Assembly: GCA_963724405.1 (NCBI GenBank) | Contig: CAVRUQ010000016.1 | Span: 310,001 to 374,000, forward strand | Direction: 5' to 3' | Source of the DNA: CAVQBJ01 sp963724405 | GTDB lineage: Bacteria > Actinomycetota > Thermoleophilia > Solirubrobacterales > Solirubrobacteraceae | Length of the DNA stretch: 64,000 nucleotides | Shown here: positions 1 through 9,454 of the stretch, piece after piece | Layout of the letters: every line of letters starts with the position of its first letter | How positions within the stretch are numbered: the stretch's first letter is position 1 | The notes under the pieces: model-generated | The model's input: only the letters and a program-made list of their open reading frames with translations | The model's database searches: none | What the model was told of the DNA's origin: nothing | Translations under genes and position numbers: made by a program

Positions 1-1302
1 GTGCGGACCGAGTCGCAGCATCCCGGGCGGCAACTCGCCGACGTTCGACACACACCCATCGAAGGACACGGCGGCGCGATACGCCGCGTAGAGCGTCACC
101 CGCTCCGGGAGGAGCCGCGCGATGTCGGGCACCCCCCGGATCGTCGGAGCGGTCGCCGCGTCGGCTTCGAGAGCCGCCCTGGTGCGCGCCCGGATCTCGC
201 GCAGGTCGCCGTGAACGGGGGTGCCACCGGGTAGCAGGAGATTGGCCGTGGTCATCAGCTCTTCGGCGGACAGGCCGGCGCCCACCCGCGCGCTGCGGTC
301 GATTCCCTGGCGGCGGGTGAGGTCGATCGGCAACACGAACTGCAGGGGGCGCGTGCTCGGACCGCCACGAGCCTGGCGCGCGCGGCGCAACAGGTTCGCC
401 GCCACCGCGGTCGCCAACGTGTTTCCGGTTCCGCCCCACGTGGCCGCGGTCTCGTCCCACAGCTGCGCCGACATGAACGCGAACGCCGCGACACGCCGGT
501 CAGACAGCGGCTGGCGCGTGCGATCGCGTCCACGTGGCGGCTTGATCGGCGCATAGCCTTCCAGCTGCTCGTCCGCCGCGCGGCGGATGGCCGCGGCCTC
601 GCGCATCATCCGCCGCAGATGCGGCGGCGAGGCGCCCCGCAGACCGCGGGCGAAGCGTTCGCGCAGCCCACGCAGTTCGGCGCGCATCGTGTAGTCGTTC
701 GCTGGATCGTCGAATCGAAGCCCGGTGGTTCCGAACGTCGGGTCCTCCGAGTCATCCGCGTAGATCGCGCCGACGAGGCCCCGTGCGATGCCGAAGAGAT
801 GGTGAACCAGGACGAGCACAACGGTGTCCCCGCCCGTGGTGTGCGTCGCCGCCACGTGCCACCCGGAGTCGTACTCGGGGTCAAGTCGAACACCGAGCTG
901 ATGGTCGATCCAGGCACCGAGCTCGGCTCCCTCGGCGAGCGCAACGCTCGAGAAAGCGACCTCGGGCGCGGCGGGCGACGGTCGCCAGCGGGGACGCCCG
1001 CCGGGAACACGGGGGGGAGCGAGTCGCCGCCCGAGGCCGTAGGGCGTGTCGGCCATCCGGCGGGCCTCGGCTTGGATCGTCTGCCGACCGATCAGTTCGC
1101 GGAAGCGCAGCAGCCACGCGAAGTGCGGAAGGGCCTCACCCATCCGGCTCGAGCGCATCCTGCCGGCTCGCAGCGCGAGCGATCCCCACTCCACGAGCGG
1201 GATCTCCGCGCAGTTCTGCGGCATCGGGACGGGCGCGCCGGCTGCGTGATTGACGCTCGGTGCTCGTTCACCGACCGGATCGGCCGTGAGTCGATCCGAC
1301 AT
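1..1302 (-). CDS. WS/DGAT-like acyltransferase, partial (C-terminus outside window)
   Basis: The reading frame is open from the ATG at 1302 to the window edge (434 codons). The protein resembles the wax-ester synthase/diacylglycerol acyltransferase and condensation-domain superfamily, which moves acyl groups from CoA or carrier thioesters. At residues 167-168 it has a His-His pair (VHHLFGIARG) where the family has HHxxxDG, but the Asp-Gly is not conserved. It is clearly paralogous to the upstream gene: both share PYGLGR, a G-RP-W block, a P-DLT block and GG-PVHGDL. Its ATG overlaps the upstream stop (TGATG), so translation is probably coupled. The acyl substrate cannot be inferred. The homology is clear; catalytic competence is uncertain. 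Confidence 0.7.
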   Translation of the reverse strand, partial: MSDRLTADPVGERAPSVNHAAGAPVPMPQNCAEIPLVEWGSLALRAGRMRSSRMGEALPHFAWLLRFRELIGRQTIQAEARRMADTPYGLGRRLAPPRVPGGRPRWRPSPAAPEVAFSSVALAEGAELGAWIDHQLGVRLDPEYDSGWHVAATHTTGGDTVVLVLVHHLFGIARGLVGAIYADDSEDPTFGTTGLRFDDPANDYTMRAELRGLRERFARGLRGASPPHLRRMMREAAAIRRAADEQLEGYAPIKPPRGRDRTRQPLSDRRVAAFAFMSAQLWDETAATWGGTGNTLATAVAANLLRRARQARGGPSTRPLQFVLPIDLTRRQGIDRSARVGAGLSAEELMTTANLLLPGGTPVHGDLREIRARTRAALEADAATAPTIRGVPDIARLLPERVTLYAAYRAAVSFDGCVSNVGELPPGMLRLGPH

Positions 1303-2843
1303 CACCACACCTCCGCGTCGATGTCCCACCGCTCGAGTTCGCGCACGAAACGCTCGCGCAGACTTGGTCCCGCCCCGAGGCGGCTTGGATCGGCGACGAT
1401 CCCGAAGGTCAGGTTGTCGTCGCAGATGCCGGTTGTCACGCTGATGTCGCTGCCGAGCGGAAACGCGACCGGAAACACCTCTGCGGCCACGTGGTCGCCG
1501 AGGCAGGCCATCTGCGGAAGGAGCCTGCCCATCACCGATACCGCCCCGTCGAAGCGCCCGTGAACGCTGATGACCGCACGCACCGTGAGCGCGTCGGGGA
1601 GCAGGCGCATGGCGTCCACCATCCCCGGCGCCACCGGCACGCGCCCGGTTGCGGCCACCTCGGCGCGTGCCTCCTGAACCGCCCGCCGGCACGTCTCCTT
1701 CACCTCGGCCAGATCGCCGTGGACGGGCAGCCCGCCCGAGATCACAACCTCGGCGCTCGTCAACTCAGGCGAGTCCATCGTTGCGTCGGGCGCGCTCTCG
1801 ACCGAGCGGTCGGTGAGGTCGACGGGGATGATGATCCGCAGCGGCCGGAACGTGTTTCCACCCCGTGCGCGGCGCGCCTCACGCAGCAGATTCGCGGTCA
1901 CGGCCACCTGGAGCGCCGGACCGGTGCCGCCGTGGCGGGCCGCGGCCTCCTCCCAGGCCTCGGAGGGGAGGGTCGCGATGACGGCCACGCGCCGCGTGGA
2001 AGGCTTGCCGCGGCTGACGTCGCGATCGAGCAGGGCGCTGAGGGGTCGGCGAAGTGTCGCTGCCTCGCCATGGGGTCGTCGCCGCTGCGGCCCCGGCAAC
2101 GACTGAGTCGCAAGACGCGCCAGCCCGGTCGTCCCCGTGCGTAGGCGCCTGAGCAGGTCGAGGAGCTCCTCGCCGATGTTGTGTTCGGCGGCCACCGACA
2201 ACGGCCTCAATTCGCTCACCTGGTGCCCGTTGCCGTTCGATCCAGCTCGCGGCGACACGCGATTTCGCCAATCTCCCCAGATCGAGATCATCAGGTCACG
2301 ACCGGCTCCGTAGAGATGGTTCATGACGAGCGCGACGTAGGTGCAGCCATCGAAGCGGACGGCGGCGAGATGCCAGCCTGGTCCCTCCAGCGGATTCTCG
2401 CGGACGCTCATCTCGTCCGCCAACCAGATGGCGAGCGCCGAGGCGTCAACCGCATCGGGCGCGAGGGCGACCGGCGGTGCCTCCGGATTGGCCCGCCACA
2501 GCGGACGCGCGCCCCGAACCTTCGGCATCATCAGGCAGCGACCGAGCCCGTACGGATTCGAGGCGATGACGTGCGCCTCCTCCTCGAGCGCGGCGAGCGA
2601 AACTTCTCCCGGGAACCGCCGCACGACGGCGATATTCGGCAGCACGGGCGTGTGCCGTGTCGCGTACAACATCAGCGAACCCAACTCGGCCAACGGAACC
2701 GTTGCCGCGTGCTGCCGCGCAGACCATTCACTCAACCCTGGGGCCAAGTCTGCCGATTGCTGTGCGGCGGTCGCCGGGGTGAGGTCCCCCGGACTTTCAG
2801 CTGTTTCTCTTATATCCGTAGACAGCCTTATATCCGAAGACAC
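1302..2843 (-). CDS. WS/DGAT-like acyltransferase paralogue
   Basis: This 513-residue protein is of typical WS/DGAT length and paralogous to the next gene. The active-site region reads MNHLYGAGRD (N175, H176): the His expected to be catalytic is kept, the first His is Asn, and the Asp is lost. Shared blocks with the paralogue include SNPYGLGR near residue 95, PVDLTDRS near 340 and GGLPVHGDL near 375. The start is a GTG; no strong ribosome site is visible and the first eleven residues come from an in-frame 18-bp tandem repeat, so the true start may lie further in. It is the first gene of a two-gene operon. A biosynthetic acyl- or condensation-type role is inferred only. Confidence 0.7.
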   Translation of the reverse strand: MSSDIRLSTDIRETAESPGDLTPATAAQQSADLAPGLSEWSARQHAATVPLAELGSLMLYATRHTPVLPNIAVVRRFPGEVSLAALEEEAHVIASNPYGLGRCLMMPKVRGARPLWRANPEAPPVALAPDAVDASALAIWLADEMSVRENPLEGPGWHLAAVRFDGCTYVALVMNHLYGAGRDLMISIWGDWRNRVSPRAGSNGNGHQVSELRPLSVAAEHNIGEELLDLLRRLRTGTTGLARLATQSLPGPQRRRPHGEAATLRRPLSALLDRDVSRGKPSTRRVAVIATLPSEAWEEAAARHGGTGPALQVAVTANLLREARRARGGNTFRPLRIIIPVDLTDRSVESAPDATMDSPELTSAEVVISGGLPVHGDLAEVKETCRRAVQEARAEVAATGRVPVAPGMVDAMRLLPDALTVRAVISVHGRFDGAVSVMGRLLPQMACLGDHVAAEVFPVAFPLGSDISVTTGICDDNLTFGIVADPSRLGAGPSLRERFVRELERWDIDAEVW

Positions 2844-2844
2844 C
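2809..2844. repeat. 18-bp tandem repeat (two copies)
   Basis: Two head-to-tail copies (2809-2826 and 2827-2844) match at 16 of 18 positions. The core is CTTATATCCG followed by AGACA. The AT-rich core stands out in this GC-rich DNA and sits at the assigned GTG start of the acyltransferase operon. It could be a duplicated operator or promoter element, or a duplicated hexapeptide code. Confidence 0.6.
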
Positions 2845-3494
2845 GCACGGCGTCCACGGACCAGTCACGGACTGACCCCTCGCCGCACACACATATGTCC
2901 CAACCCAAAAGCACCCCTAGCCGGGCTCCATCGGAGACCAGCCCAGACCACTCTTCCTTGTTCTCCCCGCAGTCTGGTGAGGCGATGATACACACCTCGG
3001 CTGGTCTGCGTCCAGAAATTGACACACCACCGTACCCCTTCGGCAATCCAGCATCACCGGGCTGATGCGCGCGGGCGACCGCCGCGCTCGGCGCGGCCCA
3101 GCCGTTCGAGTAACGGCGGAGCCGCGGTCAAACTTGCGCCGGCCTGGTCACTCGAGGCCAGACGCGTGGGAACGGACGTGGCGCCGACACGGTCCACCCG
3201 GAGTCGACCTGGCTCCTCTTCACCTCGGTTTGAAGACGGCCGAGCGGTCGCGCATCGTCTCGCCTCGGTTGAATTGAGTCGACAGACTTCACACGTCCCA
3301 AAAGCGGCAGTCGGTCGAGGGAGTGGGCCCTCGATGTGAGAGACACCTGACACCGAGTACTGCGAGCATCGCTTGACACACACGCGTGTCTACGACAAGC
3401 TCTCGACTTCCGTCAGGCGGGGGAGCGGTGTTCCGTGATGCGACGGAGCACGGGTCAAGTCCGCGCCGCCTCGTCACAAACCTAAGGAGGGGAA
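2845..3494. other. Intergenic region between divergent genes
   Basis: About 650 bp between the acyltransferase operon and the Ig-repeat gene. No open frame with convincing composition or homology is visible on either strand. It should hold the two divergent promoters. A strong Shine-Dalgarno sequence (TAAGGAGGGG) lies just before the GTG at 3495. Confidence 0.5.
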
Positions 3495-6400
3495 GTGTTC
3501 TCGTTCGCGCCGAGCAGGGTCACTCGGGGAGGCCGCCGCGTGCGGCTGGCTATTGGGCTCGGTGCGCTGTCGCTGGCAGCCATTCCGGCGCCGGCCGGTG
3601 CTGCGACGTTCACAACATCGGCGATCCCGCTGACCTGTACGGCCGTCGGCAACACCGTCACGATCGACGCGACGGTCACCACGATCGCACCGGCGTCGCT
3701 CGGTCCGGGCGCGAGCTTCACGCCGACCGCGCAGATCGGCCTCACGCTTCCCTCGTCGCTGTATTCGACGCTTTCCGGTCTCGGCATCAGCACTGTCACC
3801 GTCAGCCTCAAGGCCTTCCCGGTCGACGCCGCGGGCGCGACGCCGGCGTCGCTGAACTGGTTTTCCTCGACGCCGCCGGGCGTCACCGTCAGCACGACGG
3901 GATCTCCGGGCGTCATCGAGATCCCCAGTACACCACTGTCGGTGGGTCCCTACACGGTCACGGGCGCGTCCGGCTCGAGCGTCGGTCTGACCTTGGATTC
4001 GGGGACGAACGGCATCGTGGCCTCGGCGGTTGCAGGGGGGCTCACGATTGCGATCGACTGCACAGCCCCGAGCCCAGCCCCGACGGTCGCCTCGATTCCG
4101 ATCGTAGCCCCGCCGCCCACTGTGACCGCCGTGCAGCCCACGACCGGGCCCACCACCGGCGGGAACCTCGTGACGGTCGACGGAACCGGCTTCGCCGCCG
4201 GCGATACCGTCGACTTCGGCCCGCAGAACCCGGGATCGAACCCGACGGTCGCATTCGGGGGCGACTCGCTTACGGTTACGGCCCCGCGTGGCGCGGCGGG
4301 CAAGGTCGACGTCACGGTCACCGATCCGACCACGGGCACGTCGGCCCCGAGCTCTGCTGATGCATATACGTACGTGGTGCCGCCGTGTTCGGCGGCGCCG
4401 GTGATCGTGACGCAGCCGGCGAGTCAGTCGGTGACGGCGCCGGCGGCGGCGACGTTCACGGCGGCCGGCTCGACGCCGGCCAACTGCGCGGCGCCGACGG
4501 TGCAGTGGGAGTCCGAGGCGCCCGGCGCGAGCTCGTTCACTCCGGTCAGCGGCGCGACGTCGACGACGTTGTCAACGGGCGCGACGACGGTCGCGGAGTC
4601 GGGGACGAGGTATGAGGCGGTGTTCTCGAACGCGTTTGGCTCGACTACGACGAATGCGGCGACGTTGACGGTCGTTGCGCCGGCGTGTTCGGCGGCGCCG
4701 GTGATCGTGACGCAGCCGGCGAGTCAGTCGGTCACGGCGCCGGCGGCGGCGACGTTCTCGGCGGCCGGCTCGACGCCGGCCAACTGTGCGGCGCCGACGG
4801 TGCAGTGGGAGTCTGAGGCGCCCGGCGCGAGCTCGTTCACTCCGGTCAGCGGCGCGACGTCGACGACGTTGTCAACGGGCGCGACGACGGTCGCGGAGTC
4901 GGGGACGAGGTATGAGGCGGTGTTCTCGAACGCGTTTGGCTCGACGACGACGAGCGCGGCGACGTTGACGGTCGTTGCGCCGGCGTGTTCGGCGGCGCCG
5001 GTGATCGTGACGCAGCCGGCGAGTCAGTCGGTCACGGCTCCGGCGGCGGCGACGTTCAGCGCGGCGGGTTCGACGCCGGCCAACTGCGCGGCGCCGACGG
5101 TGCAGTGGGAGTCTGAGGCGCCTGGCGCGAGCTCGTTCACGCCGGTCAGCGGCGCGACGTCGGACTCCTACACGACGCCGGCGACGACGGCCGGCGAGTC
5201 GGGGACGAGGTATGAGGCGGTGTTCTCGAACGCGTTTGGCTCGACGACGACGAGCGCGGCGACGTTGACGGTCGGCGCGCCGGCGTGTTCGGCGGCGCCG
5301 GTGATCGTGACGCAGCCGGCGAGTCAGTCGGTCACGGCGCCGGCGGCGACGACGTTCACGGCGGCGGGTTCGACGCCGGCCAACTGCACGGCGCCGACGG
5401 TGCAGTGGGAGTCTGAGGCGCCGGGCGCGAGCTCGTTCACCCCGATCAGCGGCGCGACGTCGACCACCTTGTCAACGGGCCCGACGACGGCTGGGCAGTC
5501 CGGTACGCGGTATGAGGCCGTGTTCTCGAACGCGTTTGGCTCGACGACGACGAGCGCGGCGACGTTGACGGTCGGCGCGCCGGCGTGTTCGGCGGCGCCG
5601 GTCATCGTGACGCAGCCGGCGAGTCAGGCGGTCACGGCGCCGACGGCGGCGACGTTCAGCGCGGCGGGTTCGACGCCGGCGAACTGTGCGGCGCCGACGG
5701 TGCAGTGGGAGTCCGAGGCGCCCGGCGCGAGCTCGTTCACCCCGATCAGCGGTGCGACGTCGACCACGCTCTCGACGGGCCCGACATTCATCGCGGAGTC
5801 GGGGACGAAGTACGAGGCGGTGTTCTCGAACGCGTTTGGCTCGACGACGACGAATGCGGCGACGTTGACGGTCGGTGCGCCGCCGTGTTCGGCGGCGCCG
5901 GTGATCGTGACGCAGCCGGCGACTCAGGCGGTCACGGCGCCGACGGCGGCGACGTTCACGGCCGCGGGCTCGACGCCGACCAACTGCGCGGCGCCGACGG
6001 TGCAGTGGGAGTCCGAGGCGCCCGGCGCGAGCTCGTTCACCCCGATCAGCGGTGCGGCGTCGACCACGCTCTCGACGGGCCCGACGACCGTGAGCGAGTC
6101 GGGGACCGAGTACGAGGCCGTGTTCACGAACGGCTTCGGCTCGACGACGACGAGCGCGGCGACGTTGACGGTCGGTGCGCCGGCGTGTTCGGCGGCGCCG
6201 GTGATCGTGACGCAGCCGGCGAGTCAGTCGGTGACGGCGCCGGCGGCGGCGACGTTCAGCGCGGCGGGCTCGACGCCGGCCAATTGCGCGGCGCCGACGG
6301 TGCGGTGGGAGTCCGAGGCGCCCGGCGCGAGCTCGTTCACGCCGATCAGCGGCGCGACGTCGACCGCAGTCTCGACCGGCGCGACGAACGTGAGCGAGTC

Positions 6401-7076
6401 GGGCACTGAATACGAGGCCGTGTTCACGAACGGCTTCGGCTCGACCACGACGAACGTCGCGACGCTGACGGTGAGTCCGCCGCCGTCATGTTCGGCGGCG
6501 CCGACGATCACCACCCAGCCGGCGAGCGTGACGGTGACGGCGGCCGCGGCGGCGACGTTCTCGGCGGCGGGCTCGACGCCGGCCAATTGTGCGGCGCCGA
6601 CGGTGCAGTGGGAGTCCGAGGCGCCCGGCGCGAGCTCGTTCACGCCGATCAGCGGCGCGACGGCGACCACAGTCTCGACGGGCGCGACGACCGTGAGCGA
6701 GTCGGGAATGAAGTACGAGGCGGTATTCACGAACGGCTTCGGCTCGACCACGACGAACGTCGCGACGCTGACGGTCAACCCGCCGACGACCACGCAGGTG
6801 CCGGTCGTGTCCCACGTGTCGCCGAGCTCGGGTTATCCGTTCTCGGCAGTGTTCGTCTGCGGCAACAACTTCTCGCGTGTCACCGCGGTCAGCTTCGGCG
6901 CTCAGCCGGCGTTCTTCCTGGCGGTCGAGCGGTCTTGCGTGATTGCGCTCGTCCCGCCGGCGCGCACGAGCGGGCCGGTCGACATCACCGTGACCAACCG
7001 TTACGGCACGAGCGCGACGACCAGTGCCGACCGTTTCACGTATCTGGGTCGCTCCTTCGGCGGGTTCTTCGGCTGA
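3495..7076 (+). CDS. Secreted Ig-like repeat protein with IPT/TIG domains
   Basis: 1193 residues. A basic N-terminus and hydrophobic core ending in AGA gives a signal peptide (about 1-36). After a roughly 180-residue N-terminal domain comes an IPT/TIG domain (about 210-295, motif PTTGPTTGGNLVTVDG). Then come eight Ig-like repeats of about 100 residues, each starting CSAAPVIVTQPAS and containing NCAAPTVQWESEAPG and EAVFSNAFGST. A final IPT/TIG-like domain (about 1100-1180) precedes a short Gly/Phe-rich tail. Each repeat has two Cys that could form a disulfide. No catalytic domain, sortase motif or final membrane anchor is visible, so a surface or secreted adhesive or structural role is inferred. 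The start is set by TAAGGAGG before GTG. Confidence 0.85.
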   Translation: MFSFAPSRVTRGGRRVRLAIGLGALSLAAIPAPAGAATFTTSAIPLTCTAVGNTVTIDATVTTIAPASLGPGASFTPTAQIGLTLPSSLYSTLSGLGISTVTVSLKAFPVDAAGATPASLNWFSSTPPGVTVSTTGSPGVIEIPSTPLSVGPYTVTGASGSSVGLTLDSGTNGIVASAVAGGLTIAIDCTAPSPAPTVASIPIVAPPPTVTAVQPTTGPTTGGNLVTVDGTGFAAGDTVDFGPQNPGSNPTVAFGGDSLTVTAPRGAAGKVDVTVTDPTTGTSAPSSADAYTYVVPPCSAAPVIVTQPASQSVTAPAAATFTAAGSTPANCAAPTVQWESEAPGASSFTPVSGATSTTLSTGATTVAESGTRYEAVFSNAFGSTTTNAATLTVVAPACSAAPVIVTQPASQSVTAPAAATFSAAGSTPANCAAPTVQWESEAPGASSFTPVSGATSTTLSTGATTVAESGTRYEAVFSNAFGSTTTSAATLTVVAPACSAAPVIVTQPASQSVTAPAAATFSAAGSTPANCAAPTVQWESEAPGASSFTPVSGATSDSYTTPATTAGESGTRYEAVFSNAFGSTTTSAATLTVGAPACSAAPVIVTQPASQSVTAPAATTFTAAGSTPANCTAPTVQWESEAPGASSFTPISGATSTTLSTGPTTAGQSGTRYEAVFSNAFGSTTTSAATLTVGAPACSAAPVIVTQPASQAVTAPTAATFSAAGSTPANCAAPTVQWESEAPGASSFTPISGATSTTLSTGPTFIAESGTKYEAVFSNAFGSTTTNAATLTVGAPPCSAAPVIVTQPATQAVTAPTAATFTAAGSTPTNCAAPTVQWESEAPGASSFTPISGAASTTLSTGPTTVSESGTEYEAVFTNGFGSTTTSAATLTVGAPACSAAPVIVTQPASQSVTAPAAATFSAAGSTPANCAAPTVRWESEAPGASSFTPISGATSTAVSTGATNVSESGTEYEAVFTNGFGSTTTNVATLTVSPPPSCSAAPTITTQPASVTVTAAAAATFSAAGSTPANCAAPTVQWESEAPGASSFTPISGATATTVSTGATTVSESGMKYEAVFTNGFGSTTTNVATLTVNPPTTTQVPVVSHVSPSSGYPFSAVFVCGNNFSRVTAVSFGAQPAFFLAVERSCVIALVPPARTSGPVDITVTNRYGTSATTSADRFTYLGRSFGGFFG
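4381..6786 (+). repeat. Eight tandem 300-bp coding repeats
   Basis: Units begin at about 4381, 4681, 4981, 5281, 5581, 5881, 6181 and 6484. The first seven are spaced exactly 300 bp, and each encodes one Ig-like domain. Units 1 and 2 differ at only a few bases; the last two and the central linkers are more diverged. This indicates recent duplication or homogenisation by recombination and makes the array prone to copy-number change and assembly collapse. Confidence 0.9.
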
Positions 7077-7112
7077 TCCCGCAGCACACCCGCGGACACG
7101 CACGCCCCGTCG

Positions 7113-8012
7113 TCAGCTGCGGGCCCGCGCGTGCTGCGCGCGCGTGCGCTCCCAGCTCCGCGCCCAGTAACGCTCGATGGCCGCGGCGACTCTCGACACG
7201 CGCGCGGTCTGGTGCTCGGCGCCGAACGGCGCGCAGCGAGCGGCGAACTCCTCGGCGAGGACGTCGGGATCCAGCAGGTGGGAGGCCCACTGCGCGGCCG
7301 CGCGCGCGTCGGTCCTGAACTCGTCGTATGACAGCAGCGCCGTCCGGTCGGGCGGGAGTCGGTGCACCTGACTCGCGAGCCTCAAGGCCCGGAGTCGAAG
7401 TCGCCAGACAGAGGTCGAGTTGATCAGGCGCGGGAGCAGTCGTCCGCGGTGGGCGATACGCCAGAGACGTTTCACGAACTCGCCCGGCAGCAGCGTGCCC
7501 ATGTACTCCTCGGAATCCCGCTCGCGCGCATACGCAGCCCGTTGGCTCGCCTCGATTTCGGGGAGCGCGCGGCGCACGATCACGACCGATGAATGAGGGA
7601 AGTCCTTCAGCAGGCGAGCCTCGTTCGCCGTATCCCACGGGTTCTTCATCACTGCCGACCGACTGCCTCCCCGGGCCGCGACCGTGTCGGCGAGTGCCTG
7701 CAGGTCAGCCTTCGCGCGGGAGCCGTAGCGGAGTTTGCGGCGCCTGCCGCGAGAGGCCAGATACACGCAGTACTCCTCCGGCATCGCCGACGACACGGGT
7801 CGCCCGTCGACGCCGCGGTCGACCGGGACGGGACGCGATTCGAGCGAGTCCAGGAGCTCTGCGAGGGCCGGGATGTACCCGGCAAGATCGCCGACCGTGA
7901 GCACCGGCGCCCGGACCGCCGAGGCCACGGCCTCCGTCAGAACCGTTGTGCCGCTGCGGTGGAATCCGGTGACGAAGCAGATCTTCTCCGCCGTGGCCAC
8001 GCGCGTGAACAT
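7113..8012 (-). CDS. Sulfotransferase family protein
   Basis: A 299-residue protein of the PAPS-dependent sulfotransferase fold. The N-terminal loop VTGFHRSGTT (residues 14-23) matches the 5'-phosphosulfate-binding loop. The segment VVIVRRALPEIEASQ matches the 3'-phosphate-binding motif (R, then S/E further on). No signal peptide is present, so it is probably cytoplasmic. The ATG at 8012 places the P-loop close to the N-terminus, as usual in the family. It is convergent with the Ig-repeat gene, 36 bp away, and has no obvious operon partner. The acceptor (carbohydrate, lipid or peptide) cannot be predicted. Confidence 0.75.
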   Translation of the reverse strand: MFTRVATAEKICFVTGFHRSGTTVLTEAVASAVRAPVLTVGDLAGYIPALAELLDSLESRPVPVDRGVDGRPVSSAMPEEYCVYLASRGRRRKLRYGSRAKADLQALADTVAARGGSRSAVMKNPWDTANEARLLKDFPHSSVVIVRRALPEIEASQRAAYARERDSEEYMGTLLPGEFVKRLWRIAHRGRLLPRLINSTSVWRLRLRALRLASQVHRLPPDRTALLSYDEFRTDARAAAQWASHLLDPDVLAEEFAARCAPFGAEHQTARVSRVAAAIERYWARSWERTRAQHARARS

Positions 8013-8107
8013 ACCAACCGGCGGTCAAGGTTCTGTGCGGATCGTCTGGGCACCCGCGACATTCGGCGTGTCGTGATCGGGGACACGCGGGGCCGCGCGG
8101 GCGTCGC

Positions 8108-9271
8108 TCACGCCTCGGCGGAGTCGGCGCCACCGGTCGGTCCGGGAGCCCCGCGGCGAGTCAGCCAGGCGAGCGTCGCTAGCGCTCGTCCCTCGACGTC
8201 GTCAACGTCGACGCCGGTGAGCTCGTGCACCCGGATGAGCCGGTTGCGCAGCGTGTTGCGGTGCGTCGGCAACGCGGCGGCCGCGTGCCCGCGGTCGAAA
8301 TTGCATTGGGCGAGCACGTCGAGCGTGCGAACGAGCTCCTCGGGGAGCGGACCGTAGACGCGACCGGCGACGCGCGCGGCGATCGCAGGCGAGCGGGATA
8401 GCAGCAGCTCGATCAGGAACTGATCGGTCGTGACAACCCCGAAGCGGCGGCGTTCGCGCGCGAGCTCGACGACCGTGGACACCTCGTCCAGGGACTGTCC
8501 CGCCTCCGGTGGCGCGAGCACCGCGGCCTCGCACATGATCGCGTCGCGCCCCATCTCGAGGTTGGTCCACGGGTTCGCCGCGGGCGCGAGGCCGACGATC
8601 CTCCGACCTTCGGCGACGGCAAGCACCCGCCGCCCCCGCAGCTGCCGCGCGAGCGCCACATGCTGCTGCACCGAGAGATAGGGGCACACGAGGGCGAACG
8701 CGAACGCTCGAGCGCCGAGGTCAAAGCCGATCGCTTCGGCAACCTGATGGTCGTCGGCGAGCAGGCGCTCGCCGCTGCGCAATCGTGACAGCAGTGTCTG
8801 CACGCCGCGCTCGCTCGGCGAGGCGATGTCTCGGCGGGCGCCCTCTTCGTAGCCGTCCGCGAACACGCTCGATATGCGGTCGATGTAATCGAGCAGCACA
8901 TCGGTGCGCGCGAGCAGCGCATTCCGCGCGTCATCTCCCAGCGCGGCCACCAGCTCGCGCCAGGCCAACGTCGTGCCGAGACGGTAGTTGGCCGGCACGA
9001 TGTCGGCCGGCACGCCGGCCGTCCCGAGCTCGCGGGCGAGCGACCGGACCCGTTCCAGCTCGGCGTCCGTCGGCGGCTCTCCCTGCACGGCCCAGCGAAC
9101 GACGAGGTCGATGTTCCACCGCACGAATGCGCGCAGCTGCGCCTGCGACGGACGCGCGCCCTCGAAGCCCGGCCGGTTCCAGAAGCTCCCGAGCACGCGA
9201 TCGACGAGCCAGTCCATGTCGATCTGCTCGATGGCTTGAGCAAGCCGTTCCTTGTTGAGCGCTGACTCCAT
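8108..9271 (-). CDS. PucR-type helix-turn-helix transcriptional regulator
   Basis: 387 residues from the ATG at 9271; the frame stays open further upstream but that part overlaps the divergent hydrolase gene and looks non-coding. The C-terminal segment has the PucR/CdaR-type HTH: LVRTLDVLAQCNFDRG, then AAAALPTHRNTLRNRLIRV and HELTGVDVD. The N-terminal two thirds resemble the RsbR-like/GGDEF-like sensory part of such regulators (RDIASPSERG and DHQVAEAIGFDLGARAFAF). Divergent from the secreted hydrolase gene, which it may control. The ligand is unknown. Confidence 0.75.
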   Translation of the reverse strand: MESALNKERLAQAIEQIDMDWLVDRVLGSFWNRPGFEGARPSQAQLRAFVRWNIDLVVRWAVQGEPPTDAELERVRSLARELGTAGVPADIVPANYRLGTTLAWRELVAALGDDARNALLARTDVLLDYIDRISSVFADGYEEGARRDIASPSERGVQTLLSRLRSGERLLADDHQVAEAIGFDLGARAFAFALVCPYLSVQQHVALARQLRGRRVLAVAEGRRIVGLAPAANPWTNLEMGRDAIMCEAAVLAPPEAGQSLDEVSTVVELARERRRFGVVTTDQFLIELLLSRSPAIAARVAGRVYGPLPEELVRTLDVLAQCNFDRGHAAAALPTHRNTLRNRLIRVHELTGVDVDDVEGRALATLAWLTRRGAPGPTGGADSAEA

Positions 9272-9454
9272 TCGAGACAGTATCGCGCCCGGGCTGTGCA
9301 AACGCACAGGCTCGCGCGCAAACCCGTGCCCTTCGGCTCTGGCGTCGGTGGCCCACGCCTGCGAGTCTCGCCCTCTCGGTGGCCGGTCGGCCGCCGCCGC
9401 CAACGGCGACGTTCCGCCCGCCCGCAACGGTTTCAATGAGGAGGAGACGACCCC

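Noticed and set aside
5585..6409. Second plus-strand open frame inside the Ig repeats
   Set aside because: It is a +1 shadow of the repeat unit and its sequence repeats because the DNA repeats.
4381..6786. CRISPR-like array
   Set aside because: The repeats are 300 bp, contiguous and coding, with no spacers and no cas genes.
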